A stretch of DNA of 64,000 nucleotides from JAUIET01 sp039111475 (lineage in GTDB: Bacteria > Pseudomonadota > Gammaproteobacteria > Pseudomonadales > JAUIET01), in the NCBI GenBank assembly GCA_039111475.1, contig JBCCIP010000018.1, forward strand, positions 1 to 64,000, given 5' to 3'. A program made the position numbers and the translations under genes. The notes below the pieces were generated by a model that was given only the letters and a program-made list of their open reading frames with translations, searched no databases and had not been told where the DNA came from. Below are positions 44,018 to 53,228 of this stretch, piece by piece (within the stretch, counting starts at the first letter, position 1; the number at the start of each line of letters is the position of its first letter).

Positions 44018-44564
44018 TGAAAACAACTCTGCATAAAAATGGACTGTAATGTGCTTTTAGTGCTGCATAAAACTGTCTCGCTCTGACGGGTAAGCCCTGC
44101 TCCAGAAAATGCTGCACTTGCGCCGCTCGACTTCGATCAAACCACTCGCTTGAATATTCAGGAACACGCAAATTATCGAAACTGGGTTTAAATGGGTAGC
44201 CGCAAGCTTCTGCGAAAAGCTGCTCCAAGGCCTGCGGTTTTACTTCAGCACGCTCAAATTCCCGCTGCTGATCAACATTGCGATTGGATACGTACCAGTA
44301 ACCATAGTCAACCAGAGCCCGCCTTTTTTTACCGGCTAAACACCAATGCGCAACCTCGTGCAGAGCACTGGCGAAATAATCGGCTGTAAAAATCACGCGG
44401 GCAAGTTCATTGTCTTGTGCAGCAGGCAAATACAGGGGCTCTTCGCCACCACTCACCAATATCGTTTTTTGACTAACAGCGAATAAAGCATTAAACAGTA
44501 GAATGAGATCATCGGCATTAAACTGATCACATTCGCGCTCGCTGGCTAAGTCACTGGCGTTCAT
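44010..44564 (-). CDS. epmC: Elongation factor P hydroxylase
   Basis: EpmC (YfcM) hydroxylates the beta-lysylated lysine of EF-P, the last step of the EpmA-EpmB-EpmC pathway. 184 residues; metal-binding H-E-x-x-H in ALHEVAHWCLAG, and the family pattern DYGYWYVSNRNVDQQREFE. ATG 44564 overlaps the phosphatase gene by 14 bases. EF-P, EpmA and EpmB are not encoded in this window, but their presence elsewhere is expected. Confidence 0.93.
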   Translation of the reverse strand: MNASDLASERECDQFNADDLILLFNALFAVSQKTILVSGGEEPLYLPAAQDNELARVIFTADYFASALHEVAHWCLAGKKRRALVDYGYWYVSNRNVDQQREFERAEVKPQALEQLFAEACGYPFKPSFDNLRVPEYSSEWFDRSRAAQVQHFLEQGLPVRARQFYAALKAHYSPFLCRVVFSG

Positions 44565-45414
44565 TGAGCAAGCTAAGCGCTTGTTTGTGCAGTTCGGGCG
44601 TTGCAGCGGCTATCACTTGACCACCAGCACGAACGGGCGCCCCATCCCAGGTGCTGATCACCCCCCCGGCTGCCTCAACAATAGGCACTAAGGGCAGAAT
44701 ATCGTAGTCCTGTAGGTCGGCTTCAATGACCAAATCAACTTGTCCCATCGCTAACAAACAATAGCAGTAACAATCACCGCCGTAGCGCATCAGCTTGCAT
44801 CGCCTGGCTACCGCCTGATAACGCTCAAACCCGCCAGGAATGTGCTCAAATATCTCGGGGTGAGTACTGAACAGTATTGCCTGCTCCAGTGAATCAACGC
44901 GGCTGACCGCCAGCGGCTGATCCAACACAAGCTGTTCTCGAAAGAACCAGGCTTGCGGTTCATTGTGTTGCAACAATCCAACAAACGTTTCATTTAGATA
45001 GGGCTGGTGCATGACACCTAATAGCGGTTGGTCTTTATAAACTAACGCTAACAAAACGCCCCAGGCAGGCACGCCAGAGATAAAAGAGCGTGTTCCGTCA
45101 ATGGGGTCAATCAACCAGCGAAAATGGTTTCCCTCTCTACCGACAAGTGGATCAAATTCTTCACCCAGAATAGCGTGCTCTGGGAAGCGCTCTTCAATAA
45201 GCTCGCGAAGGCGACGCTCTACCGCTTTGTCAGCCTCGGTAACGGGATCAAATTTTCCAGCCGCAGCTTTGTTGTTTACGTTCAGGCTGGTACGAAAATA
45301 CTTCAGGCTCTCTTTGCCCGCCAATTGCACTGCAGAATAAACAAAGCGGAACATTTCATCGACGGTATTTGTTGGTAATGGATTCACGCCGCGCCTGAAT
45401 AACTCATGGATCAA
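44551..45414 (-). CDS. Inositol monophosphatase-family phosphatase, HisN-like
   Basis: Mg-dependent phosphatase; the sequence resembles the monofunctional histidinol-phosphatase HisN group more than SuhB. Metal motifs: EADKAVERR, ILGEEF, WLIDPIDGTRSF and DLQDYDILPLVPIVEAAGG. 287 residues; the frame begins at 45414 (ATG), with ATG 45357 (MFRFVYSAVQ) as a shorter option. Divergent from the GntP permease. Which substrate it uses (histidinol phosphate, inositol phosphate, or another) is not settled. Confidence 0.85.
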   Translation of the reverse strand: MIHELFRRGVNPLPTNTVDEMFRFVYSAVQLAGKESLKYFRTSLNVNNKAAAGKFDPVTEADKAVERRLRELIEERFPEHAILGEEFDPLVGREGNHFRWLIDPIDGTRSFISGVPAWGVLLALVYKDQPLLGVMHQPYLNETFVGLLQHNEPQAWFFREQLVLDQPLAVSRVDSLEQAILFSTHPEIFEHIPGGFERYQAVARRCKLMRYGGDCYCYCLLAMGQVDLVIEADLQDYDILPLVPIVEAAGGVISTWDGAPVRAGGQVIAAATPELHKQALSLLNERQ

Positions 45415-45463
45415 GAAACGCTATACTAGCGCATAATAAGAACTGAGCAATGAGAAGCAATCC

Positions 45464-46777
45464 ATGTTGAGCTTGGCCGGATTAATAATCGCGCTGTTAC
45501 TGTTGATGTGGGTGACGCTGCGTGGCGCAAATCCATTGGTTGCCGCACCTGCCTGCGCAATAATTGTCGCTGTAACGGGAGGCCTGGATTTTTTCCCGAC
45601 TCTTGGCGGCAGCACGCAGCAGGCCAACTACGTCGAATCCTATATGCAGGGCTTCACTGCGTTTATCAGCGCCTGGTTTTTCATGTTCCTGCTGGGCAGT
45701 ATATTTGGGAAGCTTATGGAAGACAGCGGTGCAGCCGCGAGTGTTGCGCATTGGATATTGGCCAAGTTTGGGTCTCAACACGCCCCGCTGGCGGTAGTTT
45801 TAGCCTGCGCAATTCTCACTTACGGCGGTGTCAGCGTATTTATCGTCGCCTTCTCGGTGTATCCGGTTGCTGTCGGCCTGTTTAACGAGGCCAACTTGCC
45901 ACGGCGATTTATTCCAGGCTGCCTTGCATTTGGTTCCGCTACATTCACCATGACCTCAGCGGGCTCTCCTGAAATTCAGAACTGGATACCCATTGAGTTT
46001 CTTGGCACCTCACCCTATGCAGCGTGGCAAGAAAGCCTAGTGGTAGCCATAATAATGGCCGGACTGGGCTATGTTTTGCTGAACCGTATGGTGGGTAATG
46101 CAGTGGCCGCAGGTGAACATTTCATAGCTCGCGACGACGACCCGCGAGCGGATACGTCAAACTTGCCTAACCCTATGATTTCCATGCTTCCGCTGCTCGC
46201 CGTGTTGGGCTTCAGCTTTGGCTTTCATCAAACGCTGGGCAAGTACGCACTGGTCATCGCCCTTGGCGCAGGCTGCTTGCTAACCTGGACCTTGAATATA
46301 AAGACCTTGAAAGCGCCCGGAGTAGCGCTGGGAATCGGTGCTATGGGTGCGCTGGTTGCGATTGGCAATACCGCCGCGGTGGTTGGCTTTGGCACAGTAG
46401 CGAAAGCCTCACCAGCATTTGATCTGGCGGTTGGTTGGTTAACCAGTCTGCCAGGCAATGAGCTTATCGGAGCGTCCATAGCGGTTACCGTTATTTGCGC
46501 TCTAACGGGATCTGCATCAGGAGGTCAATCCATCGCGCTGCCGGCGGTGGCGCCGCATTATCTGGAACAAGGTGTGGATCCTGACGAGTTGCATCGCATG
46601 GTTGCTATCGCCTCAGGAGGACTGGACTCGCTGCCTCACAATGGCTATGTAGTAACGACCATTCGGGCAATTTGCGGCGAGAATTATCAGAACGCCTATC
46701 CGCCTGTAGCGATTCTCACCGTATTGGTACCCCTGTTAGGGATGGCGATCGCTTTGACACTGTTTACCATATTTTAG
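45464..46777 (+). CDS. GntP-family permease
   Basis: 437 residues, about 12 hydrophobic segments. GntP-family features include LGSIFGKLMEDSGAA and the C-terminal SGGQSIALPAVAPHYLEQGVDPDELHRMVAIASGGLDSLPHNGYVVTTI. The family imports gluconate and related sugar acids or hydroxy-acids with protons. No sugar-acid kinase is adjacent, so the substrate is open. ATG 45464, in good isolation between two divergent or convergent neighbours. Confidence 0.88.
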   Translation: MLSLAGLIIALLLLMWVTLRGANPLVAAPACAIIVAVTGGLDFFPTLGGSTQQANYVESYMQGFTAFISAWFFMFLLGSIFGKLMEDSGAAASVAHWILAKFGSQHAPLAVVLACAILTYGGVSVFIVAFSVYPVAVGLFNEANLPRRFIPGCLAFGSATFTMTSAGSPEIQNWIPIEFLGTSPYAAWQESLVVAIIMAGLGYVLLNRMVGNAVAAGEHFIARDDDPRADTSNLPNPMISMLPLLAVLGFSFGFHQTLGKYALVIALGAGCLLTWTLNIKTLKAPGVALGIGAMGALVAIGNTAAVVGFGTVAKASPAFDLAVGWLTSLPGNELIGASIAVTVICALTGSASGGQSIALPAVAPHYLEQGVDPDELHRMVAIASGGLDSLPHNGYVVTTIRAICGENYQNAYPPVAILTVLVPLLGMAIALTLFTIF

Positions 46778-46814
46778 CGAGTTCCTGTCCAGAGATAGCG
46801 TTTCTAGACAGTGA

Positions 46815-47060
46815 CTATTCAGCCAGATTCTTGCGCACCCAATACAAATAATGCTCATTTTGCTTTCTGTCCGCCACCAGATCATGACCCAAAAACTCGC
46901 AGAACTTTGGGATATCTCTTTGGGTAGATGGGTCAGTGGCGATTACTTTAATTACCTCGCCATGCTCTGCGTCGCGTATGCTGTTGTGCAAAAGCATCAC
47001 TGGTTCCGGACACAACAGGCCTGTTGTGTCCAATACATGATCTGCTGATTGCTGGTTCAC
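46815..47060 (-). CDS. TusA/SirA-family sulfur carrier protein
   Basis: 81 residues. The conserved Cys-Pro-x-Pro motif is in LDTTGLLCPEPVMLL; the rest, including DPSTQRDIPKFCEFLGH, fits TusA. These proteins pass persulfide sulfur for tRNA 2-thiouridine and other uses. ATG 47060 overlaps the yheU stop by 4 bases, so the two are co-transcribed. No tusBCDE nearby. Confidence 0.9.
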   Translation of the reverse strand: MNQQSADHVLDTTGLLCPEPVMLLHNSIRDAEHGEVIKVIATDPSTQRDIPKFCEFLGHDLVADRKQNEHYLYWVRKNLAE

Positions 47061-47302
47061 GGTTGATCCCGCCCAGCTGTCGTTTGCGGCAGCAAGTCGT
47101 CACTGGACACCAGGTTGCAGCTATCGGTGGCGGCATCAAATACCACGATTACACCGCCGCTCGCCAGCTGGCGCTGCACATGGGCGCATTTTTGTTCAAA
47201 ACTGAACTCTTGTTGCCCGTAGTCGGTGCCTTCACGACTGACGAACTCTTCAATTAGCCCTAGCACGGCCTCTGCCGATAAACGATCTGTGGGTATAATC
47301 AA
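47057..47302 (-). CDS. yheU: UPF0270 protein YheU
   Basis: Small conserved gammaproteobacterial protein of unknown function. The segment LIEEFVSREGTDYGQQEFSFEQKCAHVQRQL matches YheU closely (REGTDYG is the hallmark). I choose TTG 47302 (then IIPTDRLSAEA) because known members start with the equivalent of MLIPW; the open frame extends to 47341, across the gcvR start on the other strand. Pairs with the TusA-like gene. Confidence 0.85.
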   Translation of the reverse strand: MIIPTDRLSAEAVLGLIEEFVSREGTDYGQQEFSFEQKCAHVQRQLASGGVIVVFDAATDSCNLVSSDDLLPQTTAGRDQP

Positions 47303-47329
47303 AACAATAATATGAACGAGGTAAGATTG

Positions 47330-47845
47330 ATGCGATCGCATATTGTATTTACATTCATGGCGCCAGACAAACCTGGACTGCTGGAAACCTTATCCGGCGC
47401 GGTCAGTCAGCACAGTGGTAGTTGGCTAGAAAGCAAGTTGGCGCGCTTGGGTGGTCAGTTTACCGGCATCGTGCGGGCCGCTGTGCCAGCCGACAAAGGG
47501 GCGGCTCTCAAATCTGAGCTTAAAGGGCTGCAAGACGAAGACTTTGTTATCACGTTGCACGATGAGGCATCAGCTGGCGCAGAAAAGGAGCGCAGCATGC
47601 GAAGCGTAGACGTTCTAGGCAATGACAGACCCGGCATAGTGCACGAACTGTCACGCGCATTCAGCAAGTGGGATATAAATGTGGAACAGCTGAACAGCGA
47701 AATTCGAAGCGCACCTATGAGCGCCGAACGATTATTCGATGCGGAAGTGGATATTGCTGTACCATCTGACTTGGACGCGGAACAGTTTGAAGACGAACTG
47801 GAGCAAATCGCTAATGAGCTGGACCTGGATATTAGTCTGAAATAA
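47330..47845 (+). CDS. gcvR: ACT-domain protein, glycine cleavage repressor GcvR family
   Basis: 171 residues with two ACT domains (IVFTFMAPDKPGLLETLSGAVSQHSGSW and SVDVLGNDRPGIVHELSRAFSKWDINVEQL). GcvR in E. coli binds glycine and inhibits the activator GcvA. ATG 47330 with GAGGT 8 bases upstream; the frame starts at 47312. GcvA and the gcv operon are not in the window, so the regulatory role is by family only; related double-ACT proteins have other roles. Confidence 0.82.
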   Translation: MRSHIVFTFMAPDKPGLLETLSGAVSQHSGSWLESKLARLGGQFTGIVRAAVPADKGAALKSELKGLQDEDFVITLHDEASAGAEKERSMRSVDVLGNDRPGIVHELSRAFSKWDINVEQLNSEIRSAPMSAERLFDAEVDIAVPSDLDAEQFEDELEQIANELDLDISLK

Positions 47846-47854
47846 GCCGTACAG

Positions 47855-48076
47855 CTACTTACGCAAGCCCCTGATAAATATAAGCAAGCCCGCCAATAAG
47901 GCGCCGAGAACAGCTGTAGCAGCGATCATCAACAAACACAGCAAAAAAAACTGGAACTGCTCTTCTGGGTCAGCACCCCATGTTTTAATCGCAGAACCCA
48001 CCAGCACAACCGTTGCAACAACCGCAAGTATCAATGTTTTGGCTAGCCGCCAACGGCGCCGCGCCTTGCTCACCAT
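47855..48076 (-). CDS. Small two-TM membrane protein
   Basis: 73 residues: basic N-terminus (SKARRRWRLAK), membrane segments at about residues 12-30 and 42-66, short basic end. No family recognised. Three bases downstream of the next gene's stop, so probably co-transcribed with it. The start at 48076 is ATG. Confidence 0.6.
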   Translation of the reverse strand: MVSKARRRWRLAKTLILAVVATVVLVGSAIKTWGADPEEQFQFFLLCLLMIAATAVLGALLAGLLIFIRGLRK

Positions 48077-48079
48077 GGC

Positions 48080-48553
48080 TCAGGCGTTGTCCAGCTGACG
48101 GAAAAAGCCTTTGTCTTTGGTCCATTCGCAACGCATCTCAAATTCGTGCGAGCCCGGCAAATGACACTCATCGGCGGTTTCCCAAATGTGGGTATGGGTT
48201 CCGGAATAAGGGGTTTCAAGGTGGACAACGGCGCTTACCCAGTACATTTTGCCCAGCATGTCTTCAAAGGCTTCCAGCCAGTGTTCCCATTCGTACTCAA
48301 CACCGGGATACGGTGCGCCAAAGTGCATCAACGCAGAGTAGTAACCACCCGCATTAATACTGCTGTTTGGAATAGAGAACATATCGCGATATAGCAAGGT
48401 GCACGCGTTGAATTCGGGTAAGTCCAGCAATACCCTTCGATTGCTGATCAACCGGTCTTGGGTATCTACCGATGGCGCAAGCATGACCTCGTCACGGACG
48501 AAGCCGTATACGGTGGTTTCATTTTCGCTAATCGGCGCAAGCATACTTAACAT
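48080..48553 (-). CDS. Conserved-looking hypothetical protein
   Basis: 157 residues, soluble, rich in aromatic and acidic residues, with two cysteines in the C-terminal part (ETADECHLPGSHEFEMRCEW) and a His-rich GTHTHIWE. No signal peptide and no membrane segment. I do not recognise the family. ATG 48553, with ATG 48544 also possible. Followed by the small two-TM gene. Confidence 0.65.
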   Translation of the reverse strand: MLSMLAPISENETTVYGFVRDEVMLAPSVDTQDRLISNRRVLLDLPEFNACTLLYRDMFSIPNSSINAGGYYSALMHFGAPYPGVEYEWEHWLEAFEDMLGKMYWVSAVVHLETPYSGTHTHIWETADECHLPGSHEFEMRCEWTKDKGFFRQLDNA

Positions 48554-48686
48554 TATTACTGAACGAATTCTTCAGAGGGGATTAAAACAAGTTCAAGCGG
48601 GCAAGCCAATGTGAAGACTGAATATTGCCAAAGACGAGTCATTCAAAAGGAACGTTGTGGCATTTTCTTTGCGTATGCAGCAAGCT

Positions 48687-49757
48687 TTAACGCGCAACGC
48701 CAGAATTTTGACCTCTGTCTCGCAAAGCATGGTCCAGCAATACAATTGCCAGCATGGCTTCGGCGATGGGTGTGGCTCGAATACCAACGCAGGGGTCATG
48801 TCGTCCAGTGGTTACTACCTCCACTTCATTGCCCTCTTTATCAATACTCTGGCCCGCCTGGCGAATACTGGAGGTAGGCTTGAGTGAGAGATGCGCAACA
48901 ATGTCCTGACCACTACTGATGCCACCCAGGGTGCCGCCAGAGTTGTTGCTTAGAAACCCGGAGCTGCTAATTTCGTCGCGGTGTTCGCTGCCCTTCTGCT
49001 CAACGACCGCGCAGCCTGAACCTAGCTCTACGGCACGAACAGCATTAATGCTCATCAACGCGTAGGCGATTTCGGCGTCCAGCTTATCAAACACAGGCTC
49101 ACCCCAGCCAACCGGCACACCGGTTGCCATGACCGATATTTTTGCGCCAATGGAATCCCCTTCTTTGTTGAGCTTGGCCATGTACTGTTCCATTTCTGGC
49201 ACGAGCGTTGGGTCGGGACAAAAAAATGGATTGTCTTCTATTGTTGCAAGGTCAATGTTTTGAATCTTCAGCGGTCCCAGCTGTGACAGAAACCCAAAAA
49301 TTCTGACACCAAATTTGGAGTGCAAATATTTCTTGGCAATGGCACCTGCAGCCACTCGCATTGACGTTTCTCTGGCCGACGCACGGCCGCCGCCACGATA
49401 ATCGCGAATACCGTATTTTTTCTGGTACGTTAGGTCAGCGTGCGCTGGGCGAAAACTGTCTTTTATATTGCTGTAATCTTTTGAACGTTGATCAGTATTG
49501 CGAATAAGCAAACCAATTGGGGTTCCGGTCGTTTTACCCTCAAACACACCAGACAAAATTTCGACTTCGTCTGCTTCCTTACGCTGGGTTGTATAGCGCG
49601 ATGTTCCAGGCTTACGCCGGTCCAGATCACGCTGCAAATCAGCAACGTCTATCGCCAGCCCCGGCGGACACCCATCAACCACGCAGCCCAACGCAGGACC
49701 ATGGCTCTCACCATAGGTTGTGACAGTAAACAGCTTGCCTATCGTATTACCGGCCAT
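48687..49757 (-). CDS. aroC: Chorismate synthase
   Basis: Last shikimate step: EPSP to chorismate with reduced FMN. Signatures GESHGPALGCVVDGCPPGL near the N-terminus, RPAHADLTYQKKYGIRDYRGGGRASARET, and RHDPCVGIRATPIAEAM near the C-terminus. 356 residues, standard. ATG 49757, 66 bases after prmB, the usual gammaproteobacterial pairing prmB-aroC. Confidence 0.97.
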   Translation of the reverse strand: MAGNTIGKLFTVTTYGESHGPALGCVVDGCPPGLAIDVADLQRDLDRRKPGTSRYTTQRKEADEVEILSGVFEGKTTGTPIGLLIRNTDQRSKDYSNIKDSFRPAHADLTYQKKYGIRDYRGGGRASARETSMRVAAGAIAKKYLHSKFGVRIFGFLSQLGPLKIQNIDLATIEDNPFFCPDPTLVPEMEQYMAKLNKEGDSIGAKISVMATGVPVGWGEPVFDKLDAEIAYALMSINAVRAVELGSGCAVVEQKGSEHRDEISSSGFLSNNSGGTLGGISSGQDIVAHLSLKPTSSIRQAGQSIDKEGNEVEVVTTGRHDPCVGIRATPIAEAMLAIVLLDHALRDRGQNSGVAR

Positions 49758-49823
49758 AAACGTTCAGATCAACAAAAATGTGCGAGAATTATACGCGCTT
49801 GTAAGCAACTTAATGGCATGCGG

Positions 49824-50735
49824 TTAAAAATGTTTTTCCAGCTCGCTTTTGTCAAGACAAAACACACCGTGCCCGCCGCGCTCGAATTCCAGCCAATTGA
49901 AAGGAATTGCGGGGTAGTTGGCTTCTAGTGCCGGCTGACTATTGCCAACCTCAACAATCAATACACCTCCGTTATTAAGTTTTTGCGCCGCATAACGCAG
50001 AATACGATGCACGATATCCAGCCCATCATCTCCGGCTGCCAATGCCATTTCTGGCTCGTGCCGATACTCAGCCGGCATACTGCCAAAATCGTCTGCATCG
50101 ACATAAGGCGGGTTACTGACAATAACGTCATATGTTTCATTATCGGGTAGCGCGGAAAACAAGTCAGAGTGATAGATTTCAATACGTGACTGCAAGTGAT
50201 GTTCGCCAACGTTAATCGCAGCCAGTTCCAATGCGGCTTCACTTAAATCGGCTAACACTACTTTGGCCTCAGGTAGATAATGTGCCGCTGCAATACCTAT
50301 ACAACCTCCTCCGCTGCAAAGATCGAGTACGCTGCCAATGTCGTTTGCGACCTTCCAGGGCTCGAAGCCACGCTCTATCAATTCTGCGATTGGTGAACGT
50401 GGAATAAGAGCGCGCTCATCGGCTTTGAATCTCAGCCCGGCAAACCACGCTTCGCCGTTTAAATACGCCGCTGGAATACGCTCCTTGATTCGCGTAGCAA
50501 GCACTACTGTCAACAATTTGCGTTCTTCAGACGTCAGCCGGGCATCAAGAATTTCCCTGCCTGTTTCCATTGGAAGATGCAAGGCGTGCATAACGAGTTG
50601 CACAGACTCATCCCAGGCGTTGTCCGTACCATGACCAAAATACAATCTATTCTCGTTGAATCGTGAGGTTCCCCAGCGGATAAAATCCCTGATTGTATGC
50701 AGTTCCTTGCTGGCAACGTCTAAATCATTCATCAA
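49824..50735 (-). CDS. prmB: Ribosomal protein uL3 glutamine methyltransferase
   Basis: N5-glutamine methyltransferase for uL3. Contains the catalytic NPPY motif (SNPPYVDADD), the SAM-binding LDLCSGGGCIGIAAA and a family-typical N-terminal helical domain. 303 residues; ATG 50735 or 50732. Distinguished from PrmC by the paired position with aroC and the N-terminal domain. Divergent from folE across 119 bases. Confidence 0.93.
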   Translation of the reverse strand: MMNDLDVASKELHTIRDFIRWGTSRFNENRLYFGHGTDNAWDESVQLVMHALHLPMETGREILDARLTSEERKLLTVVLATRIKERIPAAYLNGEAWFAGLRFKADERALIPRSPIAELIERGFEPWKVANDIGSVLDLCSGGGCIGIAAAHYLPEAKVVLADLSEAALELAAINVGEHHLQSRIEIYHSDLFSALPDNETYDVIVSNPPYVDADDFGSMPAEYRHEPEMALAAGDDGLDIVHRILRYAAQKLNNGGVLIVEVGNSQPALEANYPAIPFNWLEFERGGHGVFCLDKSELEKHF

Positions 50736-50854
50736 GCTCGATCCTTATTCGCCAGTGTCGCAGCTGGATAACGCGAGCTGCAGGCGATGTCTGCATTAGC
50801 GAAATAGGTCTGATATTATGCCAGCCGAACATCAAGCGGTACGGAAATATTGTC

Positions 50855-51397
50855 ATGAAAGAAGCCTATGAGAGCATTATCAGCGCTGTCGGAGAAGATC
50901 TAGACAGACCAGGCTTGCAAGACACACCCATTCGAGCGGCCAAAGCAATGCAGTTTTTATGCAACGGCTATGACAAAACCGTGGATGAGGTTGTAAACGA
51001 TGCCTTGTTTCCGTCTGACTGCAATGAGATTGTGCTGGTCAAGGACATTGAGCTTTACTCTTTATGTGAACATCATCTACTGCCATTTATTGGCAGATGT
51101 CACGTTGGCTACCTGCCTCAGGGTAAAGTCATTGGCCTGTCAAAGATTGCACGGATTGTTGACATGTTCGCGCGCCGATTACAGATTCAAGAAAACCTGA
51201 CTCTGCAAATAGCAGAAACCATTCGTGACGTGACAAACGCGGCCGGTGTTGGCGTTATCGTTGAAGCCAAGCACATGTGCATGATGATGCGCGGTGTTGA
51301 AAAGCAAAACTCAGCGATGAAAACATCAGCCATGCTCGGCAGCTTCCGTTCCAGTGAAGTCACCCGCATGGAATTTCTCTCTCTGGTTAAAGGCTAG
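50855..51397 (+). CDS. folE: GTP cyclohydrolase I
   Basis: First step of tetrahydrofolate synthesis: GTP to 7,8-dihydroneopterin triphosphate. Zinc site in LYSLCEHHLLPFIGRCHVGYLP (Cys, His) and the second Cys in AKHMCMMMRGV. 180 residues from ATG 50855; an in-frame extension to 50693 is not family-like. The gene type FolE, zinc-dependent, is clear. Confidence 0.96.
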   Translation: MKEAYESIISAVGEDLDRPGLQDTPIRAAKAMQFLCNGYDKTVDEVVNDALFPSDCNEIVLVKDIELYSLCEHHLLPFIGRCHVGYLPQGKVIGLSKIARIVDMFARRLQIQENLTLQIAETIRDVTNAAGVGVIVEAKHMCMMMRGVEKQNSAMKTSAMLGSFRSSEVTRMEFLSLVKG

Positions 51398-51402
51398 TGC
51401 TG

Positions 51403-52329
51403 TTAATCAATTAGTAACAGTTCCAGTCTGTCCAGACCGGAGCTGGGGGCTGAGTTGGCACCAGGCGCCAATGGCCCAAGCCCATGAGCCCGAATAAGCT
51501 CTGAATCCGCGCCCTGCTCGATAAGCCAACGACGAAATAAAGCAGCAGACTCCATCGACCGGCTCTTTAACTCACTGATATCGGCCTTTCCGTAAGCATG
51601 CCCAACCACATGCAGTGTTCTTTCGTAGCGGCCTAACCAGATAGCCAATCGATTGATGTTGGCGGACAGTTTCTCAAAGTCATTGCTATTCGCTAGCTCA
51701 AGCAAAACACGGCCATTCTGCAATTGCTCAGACCAGCTTAGCTGTCTTTGCGCCTCAGGGTCTTGCGATGCTACAACGTGGTCAATACGCGCATACACCC
51801 GTTTATTGCCGCGCTTGATCACATACAAAGAGAGCGTTTCGTTGTCTTTGCTTGCTATCAGATAGTGCTGATTAACGTCCGGCCCATAAAGGCGCTTTTC
51901 ATGGTAAATGACATTTGCCCACTTATTGCTGTTACCACATGAGCGACCGGAACAGTCAAAATTTTCAACAAAGCCCGCGTCATCAATCTGTGCTCTGAAA
52001 TGCTCAAACACACTCTGTGCAACAACGCGATCTGGAGCGCGGTAGGTAATACTGGTCAGCGCGCCGTACGCCCTGCGCTCACGCTCGGCTTGCCACCGGT
52101 TGTCTAATTTTCGAACCCTCGCCAGCGCGAACACGAAGTCTGAGCGTTTACTTTGCTCAAATCGTACAATCCCCGAATCACGATATCGAGCAAGAAAGCT
52201 CAGATCAGCGCCGCCATCTACATCGCTTACTATTGGCTGTGCATGGGCTGGCACGTTAACCATGCCGAAGCAGAAACTCAGCAGTAAGGCATAAATTGTT
52301 TGTTGTCTTCGTTTGTTCATCGCATTCAC
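51403..52329 (-). CDS. Exported DUF4892/OmpA-like domain protein
   Basis: 308 residues. Signal peptide TIYALLLSFCFGMVNVPAHAQ, an N-terminal DUF4892 region (about residues 40-180) and a C-terminal OmpA-like domain (about residues 215-305) with LHVVGHAYGKADISELKSRSMESAALFRRWLIEQGADSELIRAHGLG. OmpA-like domains bind peptidoglycan; the typical NxxLSxxRA motif is altered. Convergent with folE at a 5-base gap. Function unknown. Confidence 0.83.
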   Translation of the reverse strand: MNAMNKRRQQTIYALLLSFCFGMVNVPAHAQPIVSDVDGGADLSFLARYRDSGIVRFEQSKRSDFVFALARVRKLDNRWQAERERRAYGALTSITYRAPDRVVAQSVFEHFRAQIDDAGFVENFDCSGRSCGNSNKWANVIYHEKRLYGPDVNQHYLIASKDNETLSLYVIKRGNKRVYARIDHVVASQDPEAQRQLSWSEQLQNGRVLLELANSNDFEKLSANINRLAIWLGRYERTLHVVGHAYGKADISELKSRSMESAALFRRWLIEQGADSELIRAHGLGPLAPGANSAPSSGLDRLELLLID

Positions 52330-52337
52330 GTGCGGCT

Positions 52338-53228
52338 TTACTTGGCCAAAAATTGCTTTATTCGGGGCACTATCTCATGAACTGGGTCTTCCAGGTGAAA
52401 ATGGTGATTACCTTCTACTTTGATCATTTCAACGTTATTATTTTTTGCAGCAAATTCAGCAAGATACGGGGATCTCTTCAAAAGATTTTTAGTTATAAAA
52501 AACAAGGTTGCACTGTCAAGATCCCGATACAAAATCTCGTTGTGCTCGGCGCTGAGCTTAAATGCCGACCTGCCTTTCATGCGCTCATCGTGTCGCCAAA
52601 TATATCCGCCCTCTACTTCACGGCTGCCCCGAAGAAGAATTCTAATTGCCGAACCGTGCTCAATCGGCATCAACATTTGCCGAACTTCAACGGCTTTATC
52701 AAGCGTTGGAAACGGTTTCTGCTCCAACTTCTCTGCTTTCTTCGCCAAGAAACGGCGTTCGTCGCGAACGTATTCTCGGAGATTTTTAGTCGCTTCTTCG
52801 GCCGGGCTTGGAAACGGCATAAGGGTATCAAGGGTTACCAGCTTTGCCACACGGTCAGGTGCCGCGATTGCCAGCAAGGTTGAAATCATCCCGCCGCGAG
52901 AATGCCCAATTACATTGAAAGTATCCCAGCCCAACTGGTCTGCGATCGCCAGCAAATCCACCAGATCGGACCAGATCAAATACTGGCTGCTGGACGGTCT
53001 GTGGCTGCTCAGACCTTGCCCGGATAAATCGACGGCAACCACCCTGCAAGCATCCAGCAGGGGAGCGAGTACGTCAAAGCTTGCCGCATTATCCAGCCAG
53101 CCGTGCAATGCCAATAGGGGTATGCCGTCTTCCGGACCATGTACCTTGGCGGCGTAGCACATATCGCCAACATCAAATCGGCACTCTTCGCCCACGTCAT
53201 TCAAATCACTGTACATCTGCACTACCAT
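52338..53228 (-). CDS. Alpha/beta-fold hydrolase
   Basis: 296 residues. Oxyanion strand LALHGWLDNAASFD, nucleophile elbow GHSRGG (Ser), acid Asp in DTLMPFPSP or later, and C-terminal His in VEGNHHFHLED. The nearest look-alikes are serine-hydrolase-like and MhpC-type esterases; substrate not predictable. ATG 53228, or 53216 (MYSDLN). Overlaps the gpsA stop by up to 23 bases. Follows gpsA in the same direction. Confidence 0.85.
   Translation of the reverse strand: MVVQMYSDLNDVGEECRFDVGDMCYAAKVHGPEDGIPLLALHGWLDNAASFDVLAPLLDACRVVAVDLSGQGLSSHRPSSSQYLIWSDLVDLLAIADQLGWDTFNVIGHSRGGMISTLLAIAAPDRVAKLVTLDTLMPFPSPAEEATKNLREYVRDERRFLAKKAEKLEQKPFPTLDKAVEVRQMLMPIEHGSAIRILLRGSREVEGGYIWRHDERMKGRSAFKLSAEHNEILYRDLDSATLFFITKNLLKRSPYLAEFAAKNNNVEMIKVEGNHHFHLEDPVHEIVPRIKQFLAK

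Noticed and set aside
52420..53157. 245-codon frame opposite the alpha/beta hydrolase
   Set aside because: The hydrolase has complete catalytic motifs; the opposite frame has none.
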